Positions 8,820-17,406 of a stretch of DNA of 64,000 nt are shown here, in pieces. Under the pieces are notes generated by a model, which saw nothing but the letters and a program-made list of their open reading frames with translations, was not told the origin of the DNA and did not search any database. Every line of letters starts with the position of its first letter. Position 1 is the first letter of the stretch. The position numbers were made by a program, and so were the translations under genes. This stretch comes from Streptomyces zinciresistens K42 (GTDB taxonomy: Bacteria; Actinomycetota; Actinomycetes; Streptomycetales; Streptomycetaceae), in NCBI RefSeq assembly GCF_000225525.1, contig NZ_AGBF01000012.1, positions 1-64,000 of the forward strand, read 5' to 3'.

Positions 8820-10897
8820 CGGGTGTACTGCCCGCTCGTGTCCGCGAGAGCCTTGCCCTCTTCGGCCCACTTCTTCAGCCATCCGCCGACGGTCCGGGGG
8901 GCGGGAACGCTCGCTCCGTCGCCGAGCATCTTGTCCATCATCTCGGACAGCACGGCGTGCAGCTGCTTGGGCTCGTAGCCGTCGGAGCCGGCGGCTACGA
9001 GGAGTTCCCAGCCCAGTTCCCGGGGGTCGATGCGGGGCGCGGGAGGCGGAACGATCGTGGCGGCGGCCGCGGCCGGCACCGGCTGTACCGGAGCGGCGGC
9101 CGGCGTCGCTCCGGCGGCCGAGCCGTTGATGTTCGCCTCGACGGCGGCGAACAGCTCGGCGGTCCCGCCGCCGAACGCCTCGTAACCCGACGGCGTCCCC
9201 GCAGCAGCGTTGCCCGCGGCGGGGGCGCTCGCGGTGGCCGGCTCGGGAAGGTCGGCGAGCAGAGCGGCCGCCTCGATGATCTCTCCGGCCTCGTCGATAA
9301 CCCGCTGTGCCGCCTCGGTGAGCTGCTGCCCCTTGTACAGAACAGGGAGCGTGCGTGCCCAGCGGCCCGGGTAGGCCACGCCGGCGGGGACGTCCAGGGT
9401 GATCGCGTCGAGCGTCGGACGTCGGCCTGCGGTCGCGGCGCACACCTTGTCGGTGATTTCGTCGTAGATGTGCCAGCCCTTGAACGGCGACGGCTTCCTC
9501 GGGCCGAGGCGCGTGTGCATGTTCCAGCCCGACCCGGCGACCGGGGCGTCCTTGGGGTCGATCTTGATGTAGCCGGGGAAGAGGTAGGCCAGTTCCTCCG
9601 GGTCGCTGACGGTCATGCCCACGCGCCACTTGGCCTGGAGCTTCATGGCGGCGGTGATGACGTCCTGCGTGGCTCGCAGGCCGCAGATCAGGACGCGGAC
9701 ACGCATCGCGCGGCCTTCGTTGACGATGCGGTCGAGGTTCTCCTTGACGTCGTGCGGGAGGGAGGCGGTCTCGTCGACGAGGATGATGACAGCGGGGATC
9801 TCGTGGCTGACGGGGAGCTTGTTGTCGGTCTTCTTCTCCCGCATCAGCCGCTGGTAGCCGGCCTTCCGGGCGGCGATGCCCTCGATGGCCAGGTTGGTCA
9901 TCAGCCGGGCTTCGTCGTCGTTGTTGGCGATCCAGTCGATGATGGGCGCGACCGCGGTGCCCTCGGTGGCGAAGGGCGTGAGCCACGGCAGGGCGACGCC
10001 GCCGCCGGTGGTATCGATCGCCCAGATCAGCGCGTCGGGCATGCGGGCGAGCTGGGCGGTGACGACACGCAGCTGGTTCGTCTTGCCGGCGTCGGTCTCC
10101 CCGATGAGGACGCCGCAGTCGTTGCACAGCGCGCCGAGGGCGTACTGGCCGTTGCGGTGAAGCCCGATGGGGAACCGCTCGGTGATGGTGAGCTCGCTGA
10201 AGTCCTCCGGGTACGGGATGTCCTTGGACATGACGTCCTCGAGGGTGACCTCGACGAGGATCGTCCCACGGTTGGCGCCGGGGTAGATGTCGACGCCGCA
10301 GCCGTCGGGCAGGCGCATGTCGGCGGCGAACTTCGGCCCGTACCCGTTGAGGTCGTCGGCCGTGGTGCCGCCGGCAGGCAGATTGATCTCCACGGTGTAG
10401 CCGACCTTGGCGGGCCACCAGTTGATGTCAACGCCCTCGCAGCCCTCGATCCGGGCGACCCGGGCGAGGCGGTCCTCCCACGCACGCAGGATGCCGACCG
10501 ATTCACGGCGCAGCTTCAGGAGTGCCTTGCGCTCCTTGCGGGTGGGTTCGCTGCGGCTCGCGCCGGCGTTCAGCGCGAGGCCGATCGCGCCCAGGCCGGC
10601 GCCGACGGCCCATCCGGTCGTGCCGAGCGGTGCGGACGCCAGCGCCCAGGAGGTCCACGTCGTCGCGGTGAACCATGAGGCAGCGCGGGTAATGAGGGTG
10701 CTGCTGGTCGTTCCCTGGCGTGCGTCGTAGGCGATACCGGCGAGGGCGGCGCTGGACAGGCTGATGGCGGAGGCGTACCAGGGCAGGCCGGTGAGCGGAG
10801 CGAGCATGACCATCGACGCCGCGGTCTCGGTGGCGTAGCCAAGCAATGCGGGGTGTCCGCCGCTGGGCGCGGACCAGTCCCAGTGACGCATCGACAT
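8594..10897 (-). CDS. traB: FtsK/SpoIIIE-type DNA translocase (TraB-like)
   Basis: Probable conjugative double-stranded DNA pump of the Streptomyces TraB type, 767 residues from ATG 10897 (GGAG six bases upstream). The N-terminus has two or three membrane segments (residues about 15-115). The motor domain follows with Walker A GETDAGKT near residue 275 and Walker B VIILVDE near 380. A Pro/Ala linker leads to a C-terminal winged-helix-like region (GWLKKWAEEGKALADTSGQY), where family members read 8-bp recognition sequences. The last 55 residues or so after YTRYFAR look like frame-shifted RusA coding sequence, so the natural C-terminus has probably been replaced. Confidence 0.85.
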   Translation of the reverse strand: MSMRHWDWSAPSGGHPALLGYATETAASMVMLAPLTGLPWYASAISLSSAALAGIAYDARQGTTSSTLITRAASWFTATTWTSWALASAPLGTTGWAVGAGLGAIGLALNAGASRSEPTRKERKALLKLRRESVGILRAWEDRLARVARIEGCEGVDINWWPAKVGYTVEINLPAGGTTADDLNGYGPKFAADMRLPDGCGVDIYPGANRGTILVEVTLEDVMSKDIPYPEDFSELTITERFPIGLHRNGQYALGALCNDCGVLIGETDAGKTNQLRVVTAQLARMPDALIWAIDTTGGGVALPWLTPFATEGTAVAPIIDWIANNDDEARLMTNLAIEGIAARKAGYQRLMREKKTDNKLPVSHEIPAVIILVDETASLPHDVKENLDRIVNEGRAMRVRVLICGLRATQDVITAAMKLQAKWRVGMTVSDPEELAYLFPGYIKIDPKDAPVAGSGWNMHTRLGPRKPSPFKGWHIYDEITDKVCAATAGRRPTLDAITLDVPAGVAYPGRWARTLPVLYKGQQLTEAAQRVIDEAGEIIEAAALLADLPEPATASAPAAGNAAAGTPSGYEAFGGGTAELFAAVEANINGSAAGATPAAAPVQPVPAAAAATIVPPPAPRIDPRELGWELLVAAGSDGYEPKQLHAVLSEMMDKMLGDGASVPAPRTVGGWLKKWAEEGKALADTSGQYTRYFARTCTPGRSLGSATRATGRRRPRRTSTAWSPMEGSCRMTITSICWAPTPSWDHRSPPDSHACRSSSWNSRIR

Positions 10898-10962
10898 GAA
10901 GTTCTCCATCCAGTTCCGCACGGGGCAGGGCGGGGTCGGGGGCGAGTAGATGACGAGCACGC

Positions 10963-10999
10963 GGTGGAGGCGCCACCAGGGCCTGGGGGCGCCTCCACC
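10963..10999 (-). terminator. Hairpin between the two transfer genes
   Basis: Perfect 12-base arms (GGTGGAGGCGCC and its complement) around a 13-base loop, between the Gly/Ser-rich protein gene and traB. It may attenuate transcription into traB or stabilise the upstream mRNA end; no T-tract is visible. Confidence 0.5.
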
Positions 11000-11020
11000 G
11001 GTGCGAGGTGCGCAGGCTGC

Positions 11021-13009
11021 TCAGCGCGGGGCGTTCCACATGCCTTCGGCCGCCGGGCCCTTGCGCGGGTGGGTGTTGTGGCTGATCTCCCGGCTGTGGT
11101 CCTCCAGGAACAGCTTTCCGGCCATCTCCGCGTGCTGGGCCGCCGTCTTCAGGCGGGTCGTGACGCGACCGATGTCGTCGGTGACCCGGTCGTCGACCGG
11201 GTAGAAGGCGTTGGTGCGCTTCCACAGGGCGTCGACTGCGTCGGCGAGGGACTTCAGGCCGTAGCCCATGCCCTCGATCTCGCTGCCCCGCTGCATCATG
11301 TGCACCGGCTGGTAGGAGCGGTACAGGACAGCCGTGAGCACGCAGCCGGCCTCGATCCGGCCGGGCTGGAACATGGCGGTCTCCGCTCCTTCGCCGCCCG
11401 TCGGGGTGACGTTCCACATCCACTCGTTCGTACGGGGGTTCAGGATCCGCTGGATGTCGAAGCGGTGGAGCGTCTGGAACTGGGTGACCATGTCGTCCGC
11501 GGTCTTGGCGGCGAGCAGCGCCTCCTCGTAGGCCTCCAGGAGCTTGTGGACGACCCGCTTGGACAGGGGCAGCGTCTGATCACCGGTGACGGCCGTGCTC
11601 TGGACGGTTGCCGCCACGGCACGGATGCCGTTGGGCAGGCCGGCGTACTCGGCGGCGACGTGCATCATGCTGGTCGGCTTGAAGCCGAGGTAGCCGTCGG
11701 CGGCCGCCTTCATCGACAGGGCGAACTTGCTGTTCTGGCCGTCGAGCGCGGTGGAGCCGGGGGCGATGGAAGTTCCGGTCACGGGATCGGAGTCCTTTCG
11801 GGGGTCGTTCACGTTCAGGTTCAGGGCGTCCGCCTGGGCGTCGTTGTCGTGACGGGCGCGGGAGCGGCGGAAGAAGAAGCGCCAGATGCGTCCGGCGATC
11901 CGGACCGGGAAGGCGAACCCGCCCAGCGGATCGCGGTGATTGGTCAGCAGCCGCAGCACTCCCCAGAGGAACCCGACCGGCAGCGTGGCCAGGCCTCCGA
12001 GGGCGGCGAGGGTGCCGGCGCCGGCGCACCGGGCCCAGTGGGCGATCCTGCGGGCAAGTCGTCGGCGCAGCAGGTAGAGCCGACCGCCGGCCTGATTGGC
12101 GGGAGTGCCGTTGCCCTGCCCGGTGCGAGCGATTCGCTGGCGCAGCCGCGTGGCGGCACCGCGCAGGCGCTGCAACAGTCGGCGGCCGCGCCCAGGCGTC
12201 GTCGGCGTCGGAGTGCCGGCATTGCCACCGCCGGGAGCTCCGGAGCCGGAATTGCCGGACCCTGAGCCCGGGGTGCCGCCTCCAGCACCCCGCCGACGGG
12301 CCTTGTTCGCCCAGCCGCGGAGAGTCTGCCACGCCCTGCCCGACCGAGACCCCGCCGGGCCCTTCGAGGCACCGGAGCCTGCACCGCCGGACGCGCCGCC
12401 CGAGCCCCCTCGGGAGCCGGAGCCGGAAGTGCCGCGGCCCGGGCCTCGGGTGGAGGACCCGGTGCCTCCAGGCGCGGACGGCTTTCTGTCCTTCCGGCGC
12501 CGTCCGGCCCCTCCCCCGCTGCCGGAGGACGGGCGGCCGCCGGAGGAGGTGCCGCCTCCTGCACCGGCCCGGTTACCGCGGCCACCGCGGCCGGTCAGAC
12601 TGCGGCCCCCGCCCAGGCCGCCACGGTGACCTCGGCCGCCATGGCGCCGGGTACCGGCGCCCGCCGACCGGTTCGACCCGCCGGCACTCCGACGTGCCGC
12701 GGACGCCGTCCTGCGCCGGCGACCAACCAGACACGCGGCACCGACGGCGGCGCCGGCAAGGCCTGCAGCAGCAAGCCCGGGCATGCCGACCGCCGTGTAC
12801 AGGGCGCCCACCCCGATTCCGGTTACGTTCACGCCGTGGATGATCAGCGGCACCGCGCGAGGGCGTCCACGGCGCACAGAGCGGGGCTCTGCGGTCGGTT
12901 CAGCAGCCTCGTCCTGGGCGGTGTGGACGACGTATTCGCCGCGCTCGGTGTCCACGTTGTCGGGGGTGGTGGAGACGGTTTCACGCTCTGCGGTCTCAGT
13001 GTCCGCCAC
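11021..13009 (-). CDS. Gly/Ser/Arg-rich membrane protein of conjugative element
   Basis: A 662-residue protein. I choose GTG 13009, preceded by GTGAGGAT at good spacing, over GTG 13024. A short N-terminal region is followed by a hydrophobic pair (residues about 55-95), then about 170 residues of Gly/Ser/Arg/Pro low complexity. A second hydrophobic hairpin (about 335-370) precedes a soluble C-terminal domain of about 260 residues with no motif I recognise. The position upstream of traB suggests a role like that of Spd or membrane-anchoring proteins in plasmid spread through the mycelium. The disordered middle is unusually long. Confidence 0.65.
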   Translation of the reverse strand: MADTETAERETVSTTPDNVDTERGEYVVHTAQDEAAEPTAEPRSVRRGRPRAVPLIIHGVNVTGIGVGALYTAVGMPGLAAAGLAGAAVGAACLVGRRRRTASAARRSAGGSNRSAGAGTRRHGGRGHRGGLGGGRSLTGRGGRGNRAGAGGGTSSGGRPSSGSGGGAGRRRKDRKPSAPGGTGSSTRGPGRGTSGSGSRGGSGGASGGAGSGASKGPAGSRSGRAWQTLRGWANKARRRGAGGGTPGSGSGNSGSGAPGGGNAGTPTPTTPGRGRRLLQRLRGAATRLRQRIARTGQGNGTPANQAGGRLYLLRRRLARRIAHWARCAGAGTLAALGGLATLPVGFLWGVLRLLTNHRDPLGGFAFPVRIAGRIWRFFFRRSRARHDNDAQADALNLNVNDPRKDSDPVTGTSIAPGSTALDGQNSKFALSMKAAADGYLGFKPTSMMHVAAEYAGLPNGIRAVAATVQSTAVTGDQTLPLSKRVVHKLLEAYEEALLAAKTADDMVTQFQTLHRFDIQRILNPRTNEWMWNVTPTGGEGAETAMFQPGRIEAGCVLTAVLYRSYQPVHMMQRGSEIEGMGYGLKSLADAVDALWKRTNAFYPVDDRVTDDIGRVTTRLKTAAQHAEMAGKLFLEDHSREISHNTHPRKGPAAEGMWNAPR

Positions 13010-13030
13010 GACGAAAATCCTCACTTTCAG

Positions 13031-13163
13031 TAGCGGAGAGGAGAGGCGAGGAGAAGCGAGGAGGCAGGCGCGCCCCCGGAAAACCCCCGTTCAGGGGCCT
13101 TCTGAGGGGGGTGGACGGGGATTTCCCGCTCACTGCGCCTCGCCTCTCCTCGCCTCGCCGCTA
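13031..13163. repeat. Large imperfect inverted repeat upstream of transfer gene
   Basis: The purine-rich arm TAGCGGAGAGGAGAGGCGAG at 13031-13050 continues to about 13061 and is mirrored by a pyrimidine-rich arm at 13135-13163. Between them is a second dyad made of CCCCCGTTCAG and TTCTGAGGGGG. The whole sits in the 345-base gap before the DUF2637 gene. It could be a leader hairpin, a protein-binding locus or a transfer site. The rest of the gap (13164-13354) shows nothing recognisable. Confidence 0.55.
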
Positions 13164-13354
13164 CTTTCCGTAGCAGGGCTCAGGGGTTGTTTTCGGTGTG
13201 CTCGAGGAGGTCGGCAGCGGCGCGGAACGCGCTGGCCGGGGCCTTGGGAGAGGACTACGGGCAAGGCCGGGCCGGCCGGTCAGAGCCGCCCGGCCCGGGG
13301 TAGCTCCGACGGCTCGGACCAAGGGCTGCCGCACGGAGAACTGGCCCATTCCAC

Positions 13355-15085
13355 TTACGCGAGAGCGGGCAGGAGCTCCCTGGCCTGGGGGTCGCCGAGG
13401 ATCTTCCGTGCCCGCTGGATCCGGTCCTGGGCCGTGCCGGTGGACACGTCGAGCTCGGTCTTCACCACCTCGACCTTGACCTCATCCTCGCCACGGGCGC
13501 GGATCATCGACGCGACCCGCAAGGCCTGCCATTCAGGCACCGACAGCTTGGCGTGGGAGAGGGCTTCAGACGCTCGGGCCTCGTATTCAGCGGCCCGGGC
13601 CTTCCGTTCAGCCGCTTCCTCGGACGCCTTCGCGGTACGGAGTTCCGAAGCGGCGATCTCCTCACGGGCGCGCTGGGCCTCCAGGTCTGCGTTCAGCTTC
13701 TCCGCTTGGCGTTCAGCTGCCCGCGCGGCGCTTTCAGCGGCCTCCTCTTCGGCTTTCAGGCGGGCCTTTTCATGCTCGGCCGCCCGGCGCTCCTGCTCGG
13801 CGGTCGCCTCCTTGAGGTCGGCCGCCTCCTGCGCTGCGCGCCGCTGGTTTTCAACCTCGGCCCGTCGCTCTTCCTCACGGGCCGCGTTCCGCAGCCGCTG
13901 GTGCTCCAAAGCCCACGCAGCCTGGGACTTCTCCGTCTCGATCTGCGCCATGGCCTGGCGCCGCTCGGCCTCCTGGACCAGCTCTGCCGCACGGGCTCGG
14001 GCACGCTCCTGAACGAGTTCGAGCTCAGCCTGACGCTCGGCCTCAGCCAGTTGAAATGCAGCCTCGGCCTTCTGAATCTCGGCGCGGGCGTCACGCTCGG
14101 CGGCCGCCTTCGCGATCTTCAGTTCACCCTCCACCTGAATCCGGCGGACCTCCGCCTGAATCTTCGCGTGGAGCGTCTGAACGTCAGCCTCGACCTTCTG
14201 AATCTCCGCCTCGGCCCGCTGAAAGGCCGCCGCGCCCAAACGCTGCTGCTCGCGCACTTCCTCCATGAGCGGCACGGCCAGGGCCTCATCGACTGAAAGT
14301 CCTACCTTGGCCAGCTGAAAGGGAGCGAGCTCCTCCTGAGTGGCCTGCCGGCGCCACCGTCGTGTCTGGTACTTCGAGGCGAGCCGCTGCGAGTAGACCA
14401 TCCACTCCTGGTGGTGCGCGCGGGCCTGTTCGAAGTCGGTGACCTCGTCGCGCCGCATGAGCTTCCAGATCCGGAAGCTTGTGATCGGGTTGACCAGCCA
14501 GCGCGAGAGGCGGATCTTTCCCATGCGTCGCACACCGTCGGCCTCACCGATGTGCGCGGCGTACAGGTGGGCGGCGATCTCGGAGAACACGACCCACAGC
14601 GCGGCCAGGGCCGCGTGCCCGATCTGGGCCGGGACGGTGTTGGCCGCCTCCCAGTTGAGGTAGATCGTGACGATGGTGCCGGCGCGCGGCACCCACTTGA
14701 CCCACCACAGCTGCCGACGCACGCGGATCAGCAGCAGGTTGACGATGCCGAAGGCGAGGATCGACGAGTCGATGCCAACCGGGAGGATCCACGGGTCCGT
14801 CCACTCCCAGCCGCCCGCGGAGGCCGGCTGCGCGGCCTTGTTGTAGAGGGCTCCGAAGCTGGAGTAGAGGCCGATGGTGGCGACGCCAGTGCCAACGAGG
14901 ATGCCGAAGAACGCGAGGGCGATCTCCCACTTGGCGTACTTCTGCACCGGCTGCTCCGCCGGCGCGGCAGCGGCCTTCTCTGGTGCGTCGTGCTCGGGCA
15001 TCTCCTGTGCTGTCGGGGCCGAGGCGGCGGTGTGGGACGGCTGCTCGACGACCTCCGGCTCGCGGGTCTCGACGGTGGTACTCAT
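13355..15085 (-). CDS. DUF2637 membrane protein with coiled coil and C-terminal HTH
   Basis: A 576-residue protein from ATG 15085 (GGAG eight bases upstream). Residues about 45-190 hold four membrane segments typical of DUF2637 proteins of Streptomyces plasmids and integrative elements. Residues about 260-520 form a very long Ala/Glu/Arg coiled coil. The last 60 residues (TGTAQDRIQRARKIL) look like a small helix-turn-helix, so one protein could link membrane, filament-like rod and DNA. It overlaps the upstream small membrane gene by 4 bases. Such proteins are thought to assist TraB-driven spread between compartments; that role is inferred here. Confidence 0.75.
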   Translation of the reverse strand: MSTTVETREPEVVEQPSHTAASAPTAQEMPEHDAPEKAAAAPAEQPVQKYAKWEIALAFFGILVGTGVATIGLYSSFGALYNKAAQPASAGGWEWTDPWILPVGIDSSILAFGIVNLLLIRVRRQLWWVKWVPRAGTIVTIYLNWEAANTVPAQIGHAALAALWVVFSEIAAHLYAAHIGEADGVRRMGKIRLSRWLVNPITSFRIWKLMRRDEVTDFEQARAHHQEWMVYSQRLASKYQTRRWRRQATQEELAPFQLAKVGLSVDEALAVPLMEEVREQQRLGAAAFQRAEAEIQKVEADVQTLHAKIQAEVRRIQVEGELKIAKAAAERDARAEIQKAEAAFQLAEAERQAELELVQERARARAAELVQEAERRQAMAQIETEKSQAAWALEHQRLRNAAREEERRAEVENQRRAAQEAADLKEATAEQERRAAEHEKARLKAEEEAAESAARAAERQAEKLNADLEAQRAREEIAASELRTAKASEEAAERKARAAEYEARASEALSHAKLSVPEWQALRVASMIRARGEDEVKVEVVKTELDVSTGTAQDRIQRARKILGDPQARELLPALA

Positions 15086-15354
15086 GTGCTGGTCTCCGGG
15101 ACATCGTCGGACAGGGGAGGTCGGTAGGGATCGAGGGCGAAGCCGACGCACATCCGGACGGCGCCGAAGACGGCCAGACCGACGGCCAGGTGCGTGAAGG
15201 TTTCTCCAAGACCGTTTGCGAAGAGGTCGAACAGGGCGAGCACCGCCGCTGCGAGCGCGATGAGCGTGGCGATCAGCGGCGCGAGGGAACCGCGCGGGGG
15301 GTAGGTCTCGGGCGTCGACTTGCTCATGTCGGGAGAGGCGGCGGCGCTACTCAC
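15082..15354 (-). CDS. Small membrane protein, 90 aa
   Basis: Starts at GTG 15354, six to seven bases after GGAGG. Two hydrophobic segments (LIATLIALAAAVLALFDLF and a second after a short loop) leave both ends probably cytoplasmic. Its start overlaps the stop of a 10-codon leader (GTGA), and its stop overlaps the start of the DUF2637 gene (ATGA), so all three are coupled. The arrangement resembles small Spd-type proteins of Streptomyces plasmids. Confidence 0.65.
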   Translation of the reverse strand: MSSAAASPDMSKSTPETYPPRGSLAPLIATLIALAAAVLALFDLFANGLGETFTHLAVGLAVFGAVRMCVGFALDPYRPPLSDDVPETST

Positions 15355-15383
15355 TGGGCGCCTCCGCTGATACGGTTGAGCAT
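15351..15383 (-). CDS. 10-residue leader peptide
   Basis: ATG 15383 with a strong AAGGAG nine bases upstream encodes MLNRISGGAQ and stops in the GTGA that starts the next gene. The Gly-Gly codons (GGA GGC) themselves supply the ribosome-binding site of the downstream gene. It probably sets translation of the small membrane protein. Confidence 0.5.
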   Translation of the reverse strand: MLNRISGGAQ

Positions 15384-15422
15384 GCGATTCGCTCCTTCGC
15401 AGCGGTCGCGTACAAGAACAAG

Positions 15423-15448
15423 AAGAGGCCCCCGGCACGGGGCCTCTT
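15423..15448 (-). terminator. Rho-independent-like terminator
   Basis: Ten-base arms AAGAGGCCCC/GGGGCCTCTT around a 6-base loop. On the minus strand it is followed by TTCTTGTTCTTG, and on the plus strand by TTTCTTTTG, so it could work both ways. It separates the WhiB/69-residue genes from the leader and transfer operon. Confidence 0.7.
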
Positions 15449-15503
15449 TCTTTTGTGTTTGCGCCGTTGGCGGCGCGGACGAGCTATTGGACAGGCAGTA
15501 CGC

Positions 15504-15713
15504 CTATCCGTCGCGGTGCTCCCGCAGGTAGCCGGCGAGCAGGATCATGGCGGTGGCCCGGCTGGCCAGCGCGTTCTCTGCCTCCCAGAACCCCTGGTGC
15601 TTCGGGAGGTGCACGGTGAGCAGATGGTGGGCTTCGAGCACCAGGTCGTCGGGCTTCGCGTCGATGTGGCGCAGGGGCGACATCATGCGAGCGAGGCCGG
15701 CGGGGAGCTTCAT
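15504..15713 (-). CDS. Hypothetical protein, 69 aa
   Basis: Small helical soluble protein preceded by AGGAGGAAC at proper spacing from ATG 15713. No motif recognised. It lies directly downstream of the WhiB gene and upstream of a terminator, so it is probably cotranscribed with whiB. Confidence 0.6.
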   Translation of the reverse strand: MKLPAGLARMMSPLRHIDAKPDDLVLEAHHLLTVHLPKHQGFWEAENALASRATAMILLAGYLREHRDG

Positions 15714-15762
15714 CCGGGTGTTCCTCCTGGGCTGGTTGAGCTGAGAAGAAGGGGAGACGTCG

Positions 15763-16026
15763 TCAGGCCGTGGTCAGCCGGGCACGGTTGCGGGCGGCAC
15801 GGCGCTTCATGGCGCGGCGCTCGTCCTCGCTCAGCCCACCCCAGACGCCGTAGTCCTGCCCGCTGTTGAGCGCCCACTGCAAGCACTCTTCCCTCACGGG
15901 GCAGCGGCCGTTGCAGACGGCCTTGGCCTCTTCGATCTGCAGGAGTGCCGGGCCCATGTTGCCGATGGGGAAGAAGAGCTCAGGGTCCTCTTCCCTGCAC
16001 GCGGCCTCGTGCCGGAAGTCGTTCAA
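15763..16026 (-). CDS. WhiB-family (Wbl) iron-sulfur regulator
   Basis: An 87-residue Wbl protein. These bind a [4Fe-4S] cluster through four cysteines and usually act with the major sigma factor. The first Cys is in AACREED, the others in CNGRCPVREEC, followed by the GVWGGLSEDERR turn and a basic tail. The spacing of the middle pair is Cx3C instead of the common Cx2C. I choose TTG 16026, which gives the usual LNDFRHEAAC beginning, over ATG 16086. Wbl genes are frequent on Streptomyces and phage mobile elements. Confidence 0.85.
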   Translation of the reverse strand: MNDFRHEAACREEDPELFFPIGNMGPALLQIEEAKAVCNGRCPVREECLQWALNSGQDYGVWGGLSEDERRAMKRRAARNRARLTTA

Positions 16027-16172
16027 GGGAGATGCCTCTCGTTGTGAGTGAAGTTGGTTGCGGGAAGCCCGGATTGGGCCTTCCACACTGGTGAGGAGGG
16101 GCGGGATCAGTGATCCCGACCGTTGGCTGCGGTTGACCTGCTCCCTCCCGCCCCTCGCAGAAGCGGACAGGA

Positions 16173-16658
16173 CTAGGGGAGGGGGATAGTGCAGAGGACC
16201 CGCTTGCTGAAGGGCGTGGGCTCGACGGTGATGGTCACACTGAGGATTTCGAGCATGGCCAGGCCCCGGCCGGAGTCGGCTTCCGCGTTGTCCAGGGGGA
16301 CGGCGGACGGCGACGGCAGCCGTGAAGGCTCGGGGTCGGTGATGCCGACGACGACGCCTTCCTTGCCTACGTGGGCGTCCGCGATGACCGGGACACCTTC
16401 GCCGCAGGCACGGACGGCGTTGCCGACGAGCTCGGAGACAGCGAGCACGGCGATGTCGGCGACGTCGGAGTCGATGCCTGCCGACTTGAGGAACTCGCCG
16501 ACGCGTTCCCGCAGTTCGCTCAAGGTGGCCTGGCTGGGGATCAAGTGGCCGACCAGCATGCCGTCCTGCTCTCGCAGGTAGATCTCGGCGAGCTGGTCCG
16601 GGTCGGCGGTGCTGTCGTAAGCCATAGTTCCGGTTCCGGAGCAGGTCGCGCTCGTCAC
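16173..16658 (-). CDS. ATP-binding (anti-sigma-factor-like) protein
   Basis: A 161-residue GHKL-fold ATPase of the RsbW/SpoIIAB-like type found in many copies in Streptomyces. The N-box region is AVSELVGNAV and the glycine box is DSGRGLAMLEIL. It starts at GTG 16658, which overlaps the stop of the 40-codon gene upstream as GTGA, with GGAGG close before. It probably binds a sigma or anti-anti-sigma factor; partners are unknown. First large gene of the transfer region on this strand. Confidence 0.75.
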   Translation of the reverse strand: MTSATCSGTGTMAYDSTADPDQLAEIYLREQDGMLVGHLIPSQATLSELRERVGEFLKSAGIDSDVADIAVLAVSELVGNAVRACGEGVPVIADAHVGKEGVVVGITDPEPSRLPSPSAVPLDNAEADSGRGLAMLEILSVTITVEPTPFSKRVLCTIPLP

Positions 16659-16777
16659 CGGCTCCCTCCGCTCTTGCCGGTCTGCACGCGGCGCAGTGCC
16701 TCTTCGATGATCGGGTCGTGCGGCTGGTCGTCGGCCTGTGCGGCGGTGATCTGCAGGGATGCCATGATGGGGGTCAT
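16655..16777 (-). CDS. 40-residue protein coupled to the ATP-binding protein
   Basis: ATG 16777 to TGA 16655 encodes MTPIMASLQITAAQADDQPH followed by a second half ending VQTGKSGGSR. The stop overlaps the GTG of the ATPase gene, and the last codons form its GGAGG site. Small acidic proteins in front of such ATPases recur in Streptomyces; this one could be a short regulatory partner. No family recognised. Confidence 0.5.
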   Translation of the reverse strand: MTPIMASLQITAAQADDQPHDPIIEEALRRVQTGKSGGSR

Positions 16778-17400
16778 GGTCGTGGTCCTCTCTCGCGATG
16801 GATGTACGACCGACAGCGGCCCCGGGGTGCCTCCCGGGGCCGTCGCCGTTTTCTGCCTGGGTGGGTCTGGCGGTCTGTCTGTGTCACGAGTGGCCGCGGC
16901 CGTCGGCGCTCGTCGCGGTGACGGGCGTCGGCGGCCGCGGTTACTGGTAACCGGGTAGTTGCGCGTTTCCAGCGCGCGTTGATCTCAGTGGATGCGGACC
17001 GCTCGCGCCCGAGGAGATCAGTCCCAGGCGGTCTTCGCAGCGAATGTCTGCCGCACCTTCTCTGAAGCCGGTTGCGCGATACGTCGTGGGCTTTCGCCCT
17101 TTCTCGGCCGGCTGGTCTCCACTCACCTCGGCCTAAGTCATGCCGGTGTTCTGCGGTGGATCACGCTCTTGAGTTGTTGTACGGGCTCGGCCGGGTCCGG
17201 AGCTGCTTCACGTCGAGGCGCCTCCGGTGACCAGTCCCTCCTGGGTCCCGGTGGTGCGTGGAACCGAGGAGGTAGTGGGCCTCTGGCCGGTCCCTGGCCG
17301 TCACGTCCGGCGTCGGACGGGGTCCGGCATGGACGTGAGGACTAGGGAGAGCCAGTTCGTCGTCGGCGGGGCAGTCCGTCGTCGACAGCCACAGTGAATC
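16778..17400. other. Non-coding region rich in dyads
   Basis: About 620 bases with no convincing gene, between divergent transcripts. Visible structures: hairpin CGGCCCCGGG/CCCGGGGCCG at 16817-16842; palindrome GGTTACTGGTAACC at 16939-16952; dyad TCACGTCC/GGACGTGA at 17301-17338; and three GGTCC(C)GG words between about 17180 and 17330. In Streptomyces conjugative elements this position often holds the cis-acting transfer locus or control region, which is a guess here. Confidence 0.4.
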
Positions 17401-17406
17401 AAATCA

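Noticed and set aside
11900..12800. Long open frames on the plus strand opposite the Gly/Ser-rich protein
   Set aside because: They are Pro/Arg/Ala low-complexity shadows of a high-GC gene, lack ribosome-binding sites and match no family.
13355..14350. Tandem repeat array
   Set aside because: The repetitive look of the DNA comes from the coiled-coil codons (Ala/Glu/Arg); there are no exact repeated units.
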